DNA of 22,841 nt from Emiliania huxleyi CCMP1516 (taxonomy: Eukaryota > Haptophyta > Isochrysidales > Noelaerhabdaceae), in NCBI RefSeq assembly GCF_000372725.1, contig NW_005198467.1:183786-206626 (forward strand), in the 5' to 3' direction. Below the pieces are notes generated by a model that worked only from the letters and a program-made list of their open reading frames with translations, ran no database searches and had not been told where the DNA came from. Each line of letters starts with the position of its first letter. Position 1 is the first letter of the stretch. This document shows positions 1 through 13,243 of this stretch, piece after piece. Made by a program: the position numbers and the translations under genes.

Positions 1-1521
1 CTCAAGCGTCTGCACGCCGAGTCTTCCGACGCGGCATCGCTCTGCCGCTCGCAGACGCCGGGCGTCTCCACCGCTGGCCACACCGCGTGTCACTGGCTGG
101 CAGCCGGTGGCCACGTGGCGGCGCTCCGCTGGCTGCTCTCCCTCCCCGAGGCGGCCGGGCTGTCTTGTGCAACCAACCACGGCGGCTCGACGCCTCTACA
201 CTCCGCCGCAGCCAACGGCCACGCGGCGTGCGTCGAGGAGCTGCTCAAGGCGGGCGCCGACCCGGCGGCGACCGACTCGACGGGTGACACGCCCTTCGCA
301 TGTGCCGCCTCCCGCGCGCACGCGGCCGCGGCGGGGCCGCTCGCGCCGCACGCGCCACCGCACGCGTCCCTCTCCCTCCGGGTCGGGCGCGAGAGGGTCG
401 GAGAGCCTAGATGCTTGACGCAGAATGCTTGACACCGACCCGCGTCACTCTGAAGACTCTGCACGACCCCGCACCCCCACCCGGGACATGACTCCGACAT
501 GCCACTGACGTGGCCTGCACATCTTGGCGGCTCGGCGGTGAAGGCGCCCTCCCACCGCCGCCTCAGCCACCGCTGGCGTGTCCTCAGGAGTGCTTTTGTG
601 TTGTCCTCAGGTCGGGGAGCTGGTCTTTGAGCTCGACGAGGCGGCGGCGCCCCAGGCGCAAAACACTTCCTCGGCCTTTCCTAGACTCTCCTAGACCCTC
701 CCTAGGCCCTTCCTAGACCCTTCCTAGCGGCGCCCCAGGCGAGCGCAAACTTCCTCGGCCTCTGCGAAGGCTTCCGCGCGCGCCGCCGCGTTCCTGGCGC
801 ACTGTACGGCCGCGGCGGGGAGGTCGGACCCGCCTCGAGCGTCTTTTGCTGCTACCGCGGCACCGCTTTCCACCGGCTGCTGCCAGGCCAGCTGCTGCAC
901 GGCGGGAGGATCGCAGGCGGAGACGCGTCCGTGTTTGGCGCGTCCTTCAATGACGAGCCCGAGGGGCTGCGAAAGGACCAGGCCTCGCGCGGCTTGCTCT
1001 GCATGGCCAACTCCGGCCCCGACACAAACGCGTCCCAGTTCTACATCACCCTCGCCCCCTGCCCGCACCTGTCCGGGTCGCACGTCCGCTTCGGCCGCCT
1101 CGTGAGCGGCGACGCAGCCCTCGCCGCCGCAGAGGCAGCCGCGCCGGCGCAAGGGGCTGGCGACGCACCGAGCTTGCCCGTCACAATCGCTGCGTGCGGC
1201 CGCTGGCCCCCGCCGCCCGCCGCCGCGCCGCCGCCCGCCGCAGCCGAGGCGGTTGCTTCGCTGAGCGAGGTTGGGGCCAAGGCGGAGGCTAGCCGCGCCG
1301 CCGTCGCTGCGGCCGTGAGCGAGGCGCTGGGCGGCGCAAAGCGGAAAGCGGGGGGCGGGGAGGAGGGCGGAGGCGGCGCCGGCGGCGGCGGAGGCGGACC
1401 CGCGGCGGCGAGGAGGAGGACAAGCGAGCCTCCGGTGGCGGCGGTGTGGGACCCGCTCGGAGGGCTGTGTTGCGGCAGCGACGCGGAGGAGTCGGAGGGC
1501 GAGGGGGACGCGGGGGAGTGA
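1..1521 (+). CDS. Ankyrin-repeat / cyclophilin-type peptidyl-prolyl isomerase fusion (5' end outside window)
   Basis: Spliced model: exon 1-381 (open to the left), intron 382-610 (GT-AG), exon 611-655, intron 656-738 (GC-AG), exon 739-1521 with TGA at 1519. Exon 1 carries about three ankyrin repeats (for example GSTPLHSAAANGH with LLKAGADPAA). Splicing at CTCCGG|GTCGGG joins it in frame to the first cyclophilin strand (VGELVFELDEAAAPQ). The cyclophilin core follows: NFLGLCEG, FHRLLPG, MANSGPDTNASQFYIT and HVRFGRLVSG. Compared with human cyclophilin A, the catalytic Arg55 and His126 equivalents are kept and Phe113 is Tyr. Phe60 is Gln, Gln63 is His and Trp121 is His, so cyclosporin binding is doubtful and activity may be low (inference). 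The C-terminal tail is Ala/Gly-rich with basic patches (KRK, RRR) and an acidic end, perhaps nuclear. Cyclophilins catalyse proline cis-trans isomerisation; the ankyrin repeats would bind a partner protein. Confidence 0.82.
382..738 (+). other. Two introns of the ankyrin-cyclophilin gene
   Basis: Intron 382-610 starts GTCGGGCGCGAG and the next exon starts GTCGGGGAG. Its acceptor TGTCCTCAG is preceded by a near copy (GTGTCCTCAGGAG at about 579). Intron 656-738 uses a GC donor (CCCCAG|GCGCAA). The segment around 644-687 (GGCGCCCCAGGCG...CTTCCTCGGCC) recurs at 728-761 across the next exon start, and the DNA between the two copies is five 10-11 nt units of the type TTCCTAGACCC. The splice sites were chosen because they restore the conserved cyclophilin frame. 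Confidence 0.75.
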
Positions 1522-1565
1522 GGTGGTCGAAACCGTTTTGTTGACGAAACAAATAGCATGGTGCA

Positions 1566-1684
<119 letters not shown>

Positions 1685-1697
1685 CCAGTCGTACGTG

Positions 1698-2078
1698 ATG
1701 GCCGGGCTGCGGTCTGCAGCTGCGCAGGCGCGCAGCCAGGCCGGGTCCAAAATGGGGGTCGAATACTCGCTGCCCCCGGAGAGGGACGACGGGTATCGAC
1801 GCGGCCCCAGCAAGGTGTACGCCACAGTTCCCCAGGGGACCGTGGCGACGACCGTCGCCTCGGACTGGCTCGCGAACGAGCTGGCCGAGCACGGAGAGAT
1901 CGATGCGGCATACCGCGACCGCATAGTCATGCACCTGATGACGGCCGCCGGCGCCTCGGCGCCGGCCGACGCCGTGTTCAGGTTCACGGCTGGCGACGCG
2001 ATGCAGACCGAGGACGACGACGAGGACGCTGACCGCTCCGAGGATTATTCCGACGACGGGAGGGCGTCCGACTTGTAG
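1698..2078 (+). CDS. Unrecognised small protein with acidic C-terminus
   Basis: ORF of about 126 aa with ATG at 1698 (an in-frame ATG also lies 3 nt upstream) and stop TAG at 2076. The middle (KVYATVPQGTVATTV, then SDWLANELAEHGEID) has balanced composition unlike the Arg/Pro/Ala-rich noise of wrong frames here. The end is strongly acidic (TEDDDEDADRSEDYSDD). I do not recognise a family. It may be the last exon of a longer gene, because the ORF starts just after a CA-rich tract ending in CCAG, or it may be a short independent gene on the same strand as the cyclophilin. Confidence 0.45.
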   Translation: MAGLRSAAAQARSQAGSKMGVEYSLPPERDDGYRRGPSKVYATVPQGTVATTVASDWLANELAEHGEIDAAYRDRIVMHLMTAAGASAPADAVFRFTAGDAMQTEDDDEDADRSEDYSDDGRASDL

Positions 2079-2249
2079 CTGGCCTCACCCATATCTTACC
2101 CTCTGCCCCCCCCTCCTGCTACCCCCCAGGCTAGATGGTCACAGATAGCCCCACACAGCCCCTTACCCCTTCACCCTCGCCTCGCTGGTGTTTCTGAACA
2201 CGTAGACGACCACGCTGTGGGGGTTGTGTTATAGGAGTAGGAGTGGGGT

Positions 2250-2400
2250 GCAGGTTGCTCACCCACGGCACCGGGCCGGTGCTTGCACTTTGAATGCCGT
2301 GGGGCTCCTGCCCGTGTCCCGGGCGTGGAGATGCGAGGGTCGCCCCCCCTTGCCCCACCACTTTGTGTGTGTGGAGACGTTTACCTTACCTTACCTTACC

Positions 2401-2404
<4 letters not shown>
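2250..2404 (+). repeat. Dispersed repeat copy 1, (CCTTA)n tail (SINE/LINE 3'-end-like)
   Basis: Shares the blocks CTTGCACTTTGAATGCCGTGG, GGAGATGCGAGGGTCGC and CTTGCCCCACCACTTTGTGTG with copy 2 at about 4088, in the same order. It ends in four TTACC units that run straight into an (AC)n tract. A short 3' tandem tail is typical of non-LTR retroelements and SINEs; the family assignment is inference. Confidence 0.75.

Positions 2405-2471
<67 letters not shown>
2403..2471. repeat. (AC)n microsatellite
   Basis: About 69 bp of perfect AC dinucleotides, directly continuing the (CCTTA)n tail of the upstream dispersed repeat. Confidence 0.97.
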
Positions 2472-2473
<2 letters not shown>

Positions 2474-3524
2474 CACTATAAACCCACCACTAATTATGTG
2501 CTGGCGTTTCCGCACCACCAGAGCCGCGGGCGCGGGTGGTAGCCAGTCGGCGCGTCGGGAGATTTGTATAGCGCCTCCCTCGCCAGGAGCCCTCAGGCGC
2601 TCTGCGCCCGCACTGCAGCCACGGCCCTTGGTCGATCCGCTCGGTGGCGGCTCGTACCGTGGGCGCGGCCGCTGTGCGGACGACCTCCCCCTCCGCCCCA
2701 TGCCCCCATCACCGGCCCCATCCAGCCTCTCGCATGGGGCAACGCCGTGGCTCAGCCCGGCGGGAGGGGGCAGGCCGAGCTGCTTGGCCTCGAGGAGGAC
2801 AGCAGCTGCGGCGCTCAGCCCCGTGTGTCTCCACCAGGCAGCCAGGCGCGCGCGGGAGGCGGCGGCTGGGCCGACGCGGGGAGGGGGAGGGGGGGAGGGT
2901 TTCCCCGGGTGAGCCCCGGGGCTCGAACCGCCCGGCGCGTTGCGCCAGGGCAGTCCGATCGGCTGCGTTTGCGCCCGCAATCCCCATGGCGTGCCCGACA
3001 GCGCTGGCCCCGGGCTAGAGGGGAGGCATTGCGCCTCGCCGCCGTGGCCCTTTTCGCAGGGAGGGGCCCAGATGGTGTCTGGGTGTCTGAGACACGCGCG
3101 TTGCGCGACCTCTCCCGCGCTGAGCTCACAGCCACGGCGTGCCCAGGCTGTCGGCCCCGGGCTAGAGGGGGGGGCCCGGCCCCCGCCGCACTGCCCCGCA
3201 CTGAGCTCACAGGCAGGGGATTGCGGGCCACAGGCTTGGGTCCGGCGGGTTGTGCCGCCCTTGGTTCGTAGTTGAATGGCTGATTCCAGCCAAAGCAACC
3301 CTTTTGTTCGCACTTGCGTGCTTCATGTCGGCTCTGAGCCAGATGGGGCACTTGCGTGCGTCAATCAGATTTGCTTTGGTTCTTTCTCGCGTTGGAGCAG
3401 CGGCCGGCATCGCCGGAAGCCTTCTCCGCGGCGGTATGGGGTGCCTCTCGGCGTTGGTTGTGCCCGTCGGGCCTTGGGTGCCCGTAGGGCGTTGCCTCCG
3501 CGGCAGCAGAGGCGAGGCCAGGCA

Positions 3525-3656
3525 GGCGGCTGGGCCGGCGGCGGCTGGCGGCGGCGGCTGGCGGCGGCTGCGGCAGGCGGCGGCGGCGGGCGGCGGCGGC
3601 GGCGGGCGGCGGCGGCAGGCGGCGGCGGCGGGCCATGCGGCGGCGGCAGGCAGCGG
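3525..3656. repeat. CGG/GGC trinucleotide-rich tract
   Basis: Imperfect GGC repeats with GCAGGC and GCTGGC interruptions over about 130 bp. Translated ORFs through it are only Ala/Gly/Arg runs. Confidence 0.9.
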
Positions 3657-4087
3657 CAACCGGAGCTGCGTCACTCTCTACAGGCGTTCGATAAATAAAG
3701 AAGAAATCGGGGCCGCGCAGCGTGAGGACGAAGATGCGCTTGCCGGCCGACTTCCTGTGCCTTCAGAAAATTCACGAAAAGTAACTCGCGATAGGACAAC
3801 GCCTCAGGTGATTAGGTTGCCAGGCTCTCAAAAGAAACAAAAAGAAACTCGCAATTAGAGTGATCCATGGTGACACTCGCGCGAGATATGGAGACGCTCG
3901 CCCGAGCAGCCCCGTGCTTGAGAGGACACTCACCACATAACTCATAACGCGGCACGGGCGCACGGCCCGTTTTGGCTGTCTGCGGAGATTCTGTCTTAGC
4001 ACACACAGTGAGAACAAATTCGGAGTCATTTCGATGGCCAGAGTGCAATTGCGTGTGTGCGGGAGTTGGTTTGTCGGGAGGGAGGGG

Positions 4088-4296
4088 CAGGCTGCTGCCT
4101 CACCCACGTGCACCGCGGGCCAGTGCTTGCACTTTGAATGCCGTGGCGCGTGGGGGGTGGGGCTCTTGGCTCGTCTTCATGGTCTTGTGCCCCCGACCCG
4201 GCCCCGCGTGTCCGGGTGTGGAGATGCGAGGGTCGCCCCCCCTTGCCCCACCACTTTGTGTGTGTGGAGAAATTTACGTTACCTTACCTTACCTTA
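4088..4296 (+). repeat. Dispersed repeat copy 2, (CCTTA)n tail
   Basis: Second copy of the repeat found at 2250, with an extra 45-50 bp GC-rich segment in the middle. The tail reads TTACGTTACCTTACCTTACCTTAGCAG, so the CT-rich tail and final CAG look like a good 3' splice site just before the LRR exon that follows. Confidence 0.78.
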
Positions 4297-4470
4297 GCAG
4301 CCCCATCACCCGGCTCCGAGACTTTGGACGTGGGCGGCTGGCAGGTCGTCGTCACCGGCGGGCACGCGGTGCTGCCCGAGGGCATGACGCACCTGCCGGA
4401 CGAGGCGTTCCAGCACCGCGCCTCTCTCGTCTCGGTCGCCTGCCCGAGCAGCCTCGTCTCCATCGGCGGA
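4297..4470 (+). pseudogene. BspA-type leucine-rich-repeat exon or gene fragment
   Basis: Reading + from about 4309 gives TLDVGGWQVVVTGGHAVLP, then LPDEAFQHRASLVSV, then CPSSLVSIG. This is the LRR_5/BspA pattern (I-P-x-x-A-F-x-x-C-x-S-L-x-x-V-x-I-P-x-S-V-x-x-I-G). Only about 50 residues are present. Downstream of about 4465 the same frame runs antisense into the last exon of the aminotransferase, and there is no second LRR unit. It begins right after a CAG created by the tail of the dispersed repeat. A broken fragment is most likely; a terminal exon of a gene starting further left is possible. Confidence 0.6.
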
Positions 4471-4485
4471 CCGCGCCGCGCCGCC

Positions 4486-9419
<4,934 letters not shown>

Positions 9420-9479
9420 CGCTCGCCGGTGCAGCTTGCCGATCGATCGCGAGAGGGGGTGGGCGCTGTCGTCACCTCT

Positions 9480-9532
9480 GCGAAAAGAATTCTACGAATC
9501 CAAGCCCCTCTCACAGCAGACTGGCGAGAAGC
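9480..9532 (-). promoter_or_regulatory. Shared leader motif upstream of the aminotransferase
   Basis: On the gene strand: GCCAGTCTGCTGTGAGAGGGG, then TTGGATTCGTAGAATTCTTTT and CGCAG. A very similar block precedes the aspartic protease (about 21798-21850), and its core recurs at about 10112-10150. It lies 60-110 nt before the ATG. It may be a core promoter or a 5'UTR splice-acceptor region; the role is inference. Confidence 0.45.
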
Positions 9533-9588
9533 GGCGAGAGACTGCGAAAAGAGATACGAAGAGGCAGACTCCCCAGGGTGGGCGACGG

Positions 9589-10068
9589 CTAGCGCACCAC
9601 ACTCCTCTCCTTAAAATCCCTGTGTGGTGGCGGCGTGCCGTTCTCCCATCCCTCCCTTGTCGTCGTTCTCTCCCTTGTCACTTCCCCCTCTGTCGCGTCG
9701 TTCTCTTCTGCCTCGTCCTGCGACGCCGCCGCCTGCCGGTCCCTTGTTCTCGCGGCTTCTTTCGCCTCTCGGCGCAACTCCGTCCTCCTTGCGGCGTATC
9801 CTGGCCCCTCGAGTCTATCGAGCTCCCCTCGCGCAAGGACCACATTTCTGACTCCCACTCCGATCATTTGCCTCCAAGTCATGTTGTTGCTCAGGTCCAC
9901 TCTCTCTTCGAACACTCGTGCCTCTACGGATGATGCCGGCGCTGGGGTCCCCTTCGGATGCATCGTGACATCTGACAACTGAATTTCCACTGGTTCGTCC
10001 TCCTCTGAGTCATCTTCCCCGTCCTCCTTCCGCTCGGCTCTTCGCTCGGTACGTTCGGTGTGGCTCAC
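9589..10068 (-). CDS. Hypothetical acidic/charged protein
   Basis: ORF of 159 aa. The N-terminus is highly charged (EDGEDDSEEDEPVEI), followed by a less biased part (LSNNMTWRQMIGVGVRNVV) and a charged helical C-terminal half with many Glu/Arg (RREAKEAARTRDRQ), possibly coiled coil. No family was recognised. It ends 170 bp before the aminotransferase start on the same strand. It could be an exon of a longer gene or chance coding. Confidence 0.4.
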   Translation of the reverse strand: MSHTERTERRAERKEDGEDDSEEDEPVEIQLSDVTMHPKGTPAPASSVEARVFEERVDLSNNMTWRQMIGVGVRNVVLARGELDRLEGPGYAARRTELRREAKEAARTRDRQAAASQDEAEENDATEGEVTRERTTTREGWENGTPPPHRDFKERSVVR

Positions 10069-10111
10069 CCTCCATGCCGTGAACAGGCGCTTTATCCACC
10101 CTATATTCTTC

Positions 10112-10150
10112 TCTGTGCCAGTGTGCTGTGAGAGAGGCTTGTATCTTAAG
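10112..10150 (+). promoter_or_regulatory. Third copy of the shared leader motif
   Basis: GCCAGTGTGCTGTGAGAGAGG on +, matching the gene-strand motif upstream of the aminotransferase and the aspartic protease. It is followed by TTGTATCTTAAGAAAAATC. No confident + gene follows; the nearest ATG (10174) opens an 82-codon ORF of unknown meaning. Confidence 0.4.
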
Positions 10151-10176
10151 AAAAATCCCGCCGTCTAACTGCCATG

Positions 10177-10488
10177 TCACGGCCGGTCGGCTGGTGCTCT
10201 CGCCTCGCTGGCGGCGCGGTCTGGTGCCCCGGCGCCCAGCTCTCCTGTGGGCTCGCGGCGGCTCGCCGCCGCGGTGCCGAACAATGTGATCAGTCCGGAA
10301 TCGTCCCGGCGTGCCGCCAGTGCCGCTTCTTCGCCGATTTTTGGCTCGACCAGTTTGTCGACAAAGTTGCCTCCGAGCTCCTGCTGCTCGACTGCGCGGC
10401 GGAACCGGCCCATCGCGGCTGAGACGTGATGCGCCGGCACCGGGGCAACGGCGCGGGACCATTTCCAGGCTCTCTCGAGCAACCTCAA
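10177..10488 (-). CDS. Weak hypothetical ORF
   Basis: 103-codon ORF. The part MGRFRRAVEQQELGGNFVD followed by KLVEPKIGEEAALAARRDD has protein-like composition; both ends look like GC-rich noise. The region also has open frames on the other strand. No family was recognised; it is listed only as a possible exon. Confidence 0.25.
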   Translation of the reverse strand: MRLLERAWKWSRAVAPVPAHHVSAAMGRFRRAVEQQELGGNFVDKLVEPKIGEEAALAARRDDSGLITLFGTAAASRREPTGELGAGAPDRAASEARAPADRP

Positions 10489-10785
10489 ATTTAGCCGATT
10501 TTGTGGATCTCAACCCTGCTGCTCTCTGACCACAACCTCGCGGCCCGCTGCGCGGCTCTCCGAGCGCGAGAGGAGTCGTCTACGAGGCGGCGGCGAGCGC
10601 AGGCGGCGGCGGCGCGGCGGCGCGGCGGCGGATCGCGGCGCAGACAACGGCAGCAATCTGGCTGCTGCTTGCTGCTGCAGCAGCTGCTGCTGCGGCTGCT
10701 GCTCCGCTGCCGCTGATTGTGGACACGATTCCCCCGATAACCCTGCCCGCCCGCTCCGCCCCGCCCGCCCGCCGCTCCCCGCTTG

Positions 10786-10829
10786 CTTGCCCGCCCGCCC
10801 GCCCGCCCGCCCGCCCGCCCGCCCGCCCG
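10786..10829. repeat. (GCCC)n tetranucleotide repeat
   Basis: About eleven perfect GCCC units, preceded by further CCGCCC-rich sequence. The complementary GGGC strand could fold into G-quadruplexes. Confidence 0.95.
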
Positions 10830-11663
10830 ACCACCCATTCCCATCACCATCTCACATACCTTCATATAGGCGCTCGAGACCTCCTCTCGCTGCCTACTCG
10901 CTGCCTCTGGGGAGGAGGGGAAGACGTAGGGCTGCATGCGCGCCTTCCAACGGAGGCCCCTCCCCGAAAGGCAAGTTTTAGCCACATGAAACCCGAGACC
11001 CCTCCCCACCGCCCCGATCCCCCCACCCCCTTGCTCCCCTCCCCCCCTCGGGAGGGCCGAACTGAGGCGCCCGTGGGGACCCCGCACTTCCCTTCCCCCC
11101 TCGGAGGGCCGGACTGAGGCGTCGAGGGCCCCGCTCTTTCCCTCGCATAGCGGCCACTCTTCGGATCGCTGGTCGAGCGACCCGGGGGATGCCCCGCGCG
11201 CCTGACCCAGGCGCGAAAACGAATCTGCGAGGCGTGGCCGCTCACGCGGCCCGATGGGGAGGAACGGGGCGAGCCCCCTCCAACCCACCCGCGCTAGGTC
11301 TCGGGGGACGAAGGGGTCACACCCGACGACCTCGGGAACTAGCCGGGGCAGTCGGAGAAGTGGCAACTCCGTGCACTGACGGTCGGCCGCCAGAAAACAC
11401 GCCTCCGTGGCTCGGGTTACACCACTCCTCGCTACCCAACGCGGCCAAAGGATATCCACCTCGAGAAGAATTCTCGTTGACCGACGCTCTGCTGGTTACG
11501 TTTGTTTATATTTGGCTATCTGCGCGCGCACGGAGCGCACGGCGTCAGCGTCAGCGTCGGCCACGCGGCGGCAAAAGGCAAGCTCACATTGCTGTGGTGT
11601 GCGGAAGGCGCGCACGCAAGAGCAAGAAGCGAGCGGGCGCGCGCCGGCCACGTGGCAACAATC

Positions 11664-12756
11664 ATGGCCGACGGTGGTTCATCGCAGTCGTCAGGCGCGC
11701 CGTCGTGCGGCTTGCGCCGCTGGAAGCTGTCGCGCCTCGACATCGTGGTTCCGGAAGGCACCAACACGAGCGAACTTGCCGTCGCTAGCTATGTTGATGT
11801 CGATGAGGCGCTGCCACTCGAGCCGTTCGCCAATCGAAAGATTGCCGGGCCTCTCGACAGAGACCAAGCGATCGCGGCGAGGCGAGTGCAGGCGGAGATG
11901 CACGAGGCCACTGTGGGAGGCTCGAGCGGTCCGCGGCTACGCACACTGGTTGGTGACGCGCGCACACGATCGCGATTTGTCTCCTCTCGTCGTGTTGCGC
12001 GAGACGTTTGAGCACACCGGAACTCGTATTTGGCATGGAGCTTGGGTCCACCGCGCGTGGGCTCTGGCGAACGCCGCGGTCTTTCGCGACAAATCCGTTG
12101 TCGAGCTCGGCGCGGGCTGCGGGCTGCTCGGCATCAGCGTGGCGGCGGCATGTGGCCCACGGAGCGTGTGGCTGAGCGACTTTCGCGGTCACTTTCGCAG
12201 TGAGGCGACGGTGATGCACCTGCTACGCGACAATGTCGCAAGCAATCGTGCCCGGCTACCCTTGGAGCCGGCGTGCCTGCGAGTGCTGGAGCTCGACTGG
12301 TCGCAGCCGACGAAGCCGGTGGAGTGGAGCATGGACGCTGCGCAGCCACCGGCGGAGGACTCGCCACGGTCCTCCGCAGAGGCGGCAGCCGCGGCCGCGG
12401 AGCCAGCGCGGGATTGCTCGTGGGCGCCGTGCGATGTCGTGATCGCCACCGAAGTGCTGTACTCTATCGAAGGCGCACGGCTGCTGGCGGCGCTGCTGCC
12501 GCACTGGCTGAGCCGCCCGCACGGCGCGGCGTACGTGCTCAACAATGCGCGCCGCACGGGCGTCGACGCGTTCGCGGCCGCATGCGAGGCGCACCAGCTG
12601 CGCGTCGAGGAGATCTCGTGCGGCGAGACGGTGGACGAGGCGCTCGCCGCGGCGACGTGCACGCTCGGAGGCGAGGAAAGGCAGGGCCCCAGGGACGATT
12701 ACGTTCACTTCCGCGTGATGTGGTGCGCTCCAGACGTCTCGACCACCGGGCTGTGA
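11664..12756 (+). CDS. METTL21-like (family 16) S-adenosylmethionine-dependent methyltransferase
   Basis: The C-terminal part (from about 11950, stop TGA at 12754) reads ETFEHTGTRIWHGAW, then motif I VVELGAGCGLLGIS, the acidic SDF loop after motif I, and the post-motif DVVIATEVLYS. This is typical of class I protein-lysine methyltransferases of the METTL21/FAM86 group. The N-terminal part starting at ATG 11664 (MADGGSSQSSG, then LDIVVPEGTNTSELAVASYV) is in another frame, so a join is needed near 11870-11930. A 52-nt GC-AG intron at 11868-11919 would restore the frame (DRDQ|ARAVRGYAHW), but it is unusually short. A one-base indel is the alternative. The substrate cannot be told. An acidic/Ala-rich insert (PPAEDSPRSSAEAAAAAAE) lies between the strands. 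Confidence 0.75.
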
Positions 12757-13243
12757 GCGTCTAGAGAGACGTCACAATCACTGGAGTCTGGAGGTCCTCG
12801 ACTAAATCCGTACGTACAGCCGTAGTCACGAGGTACAGCTTTACTACGGTTTGGGCTCAACGAGGTTTTCCGGAAAACAAAAAGGAAAACAGAGGGTCCC
12901 CAGCACTTTGCGTTTCCGGAAATTTCCAGGGAAAACAAAGGGTGTTTGGTGCTCCATTCTGGAAACTCGCGAGTTTCCCTGAGTCTGAGAGCTGGTCTGG
13001 GGCAAAATCTGAGGCAGCTACGACCTACGAGCACCACGCTCGAGTACGAGTGCCTACGCTACTAGGTGCCCTCTCCCCGAGGAAATCGACAAAATACCCA
13101 GGCGGGTCGCAGGGTAATTTCCAGGAACACACAGCTCGCAGCTCGAAAAGAAAAAGACTCGGCCGTGCGCCGCCGTCGCGCACACAATCTTATATATCTC
13201 AGCACATATATCTCACCAGTGATCATCAGCTGCCGCCCCCGCC
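12757..13243. other. Convergent intergenic spacer with nested palindromes
   Basis: Lies between the 3' ends of the methyltransferase (+) and the oxidase (-). It contains a perfect 14-bp palindrome GTTTTCCGGAAAAC (12865-12878) and several further TTTCCGGAAA / TTTCCAGGGAAAAC variants over about 110 bp. Nothing coding was seen. Confidence 0.6.

Larger units (their letters stand above)
2079..4296. other. Gene-poor, repeat-rich intergenic region
   Basis: No convincing gene. It holds two copies of a dispersed repeat with a (CCTTA)n tail and an (AC)n tract. Around 3000-3210 a longer segment recurs imperfectly, sharing CCCCGGGCTAGAGG and TGAGCTCAC. It also holds a CGG-rich tract and an AT-richer stretch at 3690-4060 with AATAAA-like and A-rich runs. 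Long ORFs on both strands are Arg/Pro/Gly/Ala-rich and run through simple repeats, so I treat them as non-coding. Confidence 0.55.
9420..11663. other. GC-rich region without a confident gene
   Basis: Between the divergently placed aminotransferase and methyltransferase genes. Two minus-strand ORFs with plausible composition are listed separately. The rest holds a GCT/GCC-rich stretch (10580-10715), a (GCCC)n tetranucleotide run and a segment at 11040-11130 where GGAGGGCCGRACTGAGGCG occurs twice about 60 bp apart. No RNA gene or transposase was recognised. Confidence 0.5.

Noticed and set aside
2396..3351. Minus-strand ORF of 305 codons at 2396-3313 and overlapping frames
   Set aside because: Composition is Pro/Gly/Arg/Ser typical of GC-rich non-coding DNA. 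It ends in a CA-repeat translation and its internal repeats follow the DNA repeat, not a protein pattern.
10491..11459. 322-codon minus-strand ORF upstream of the methyltransferase
   Set aside because: Runs through (GGGC)n and (AGC)n repeats, Arg/Gly/Ser-rich, no domain, and overlaps equally open frames on the other strand.
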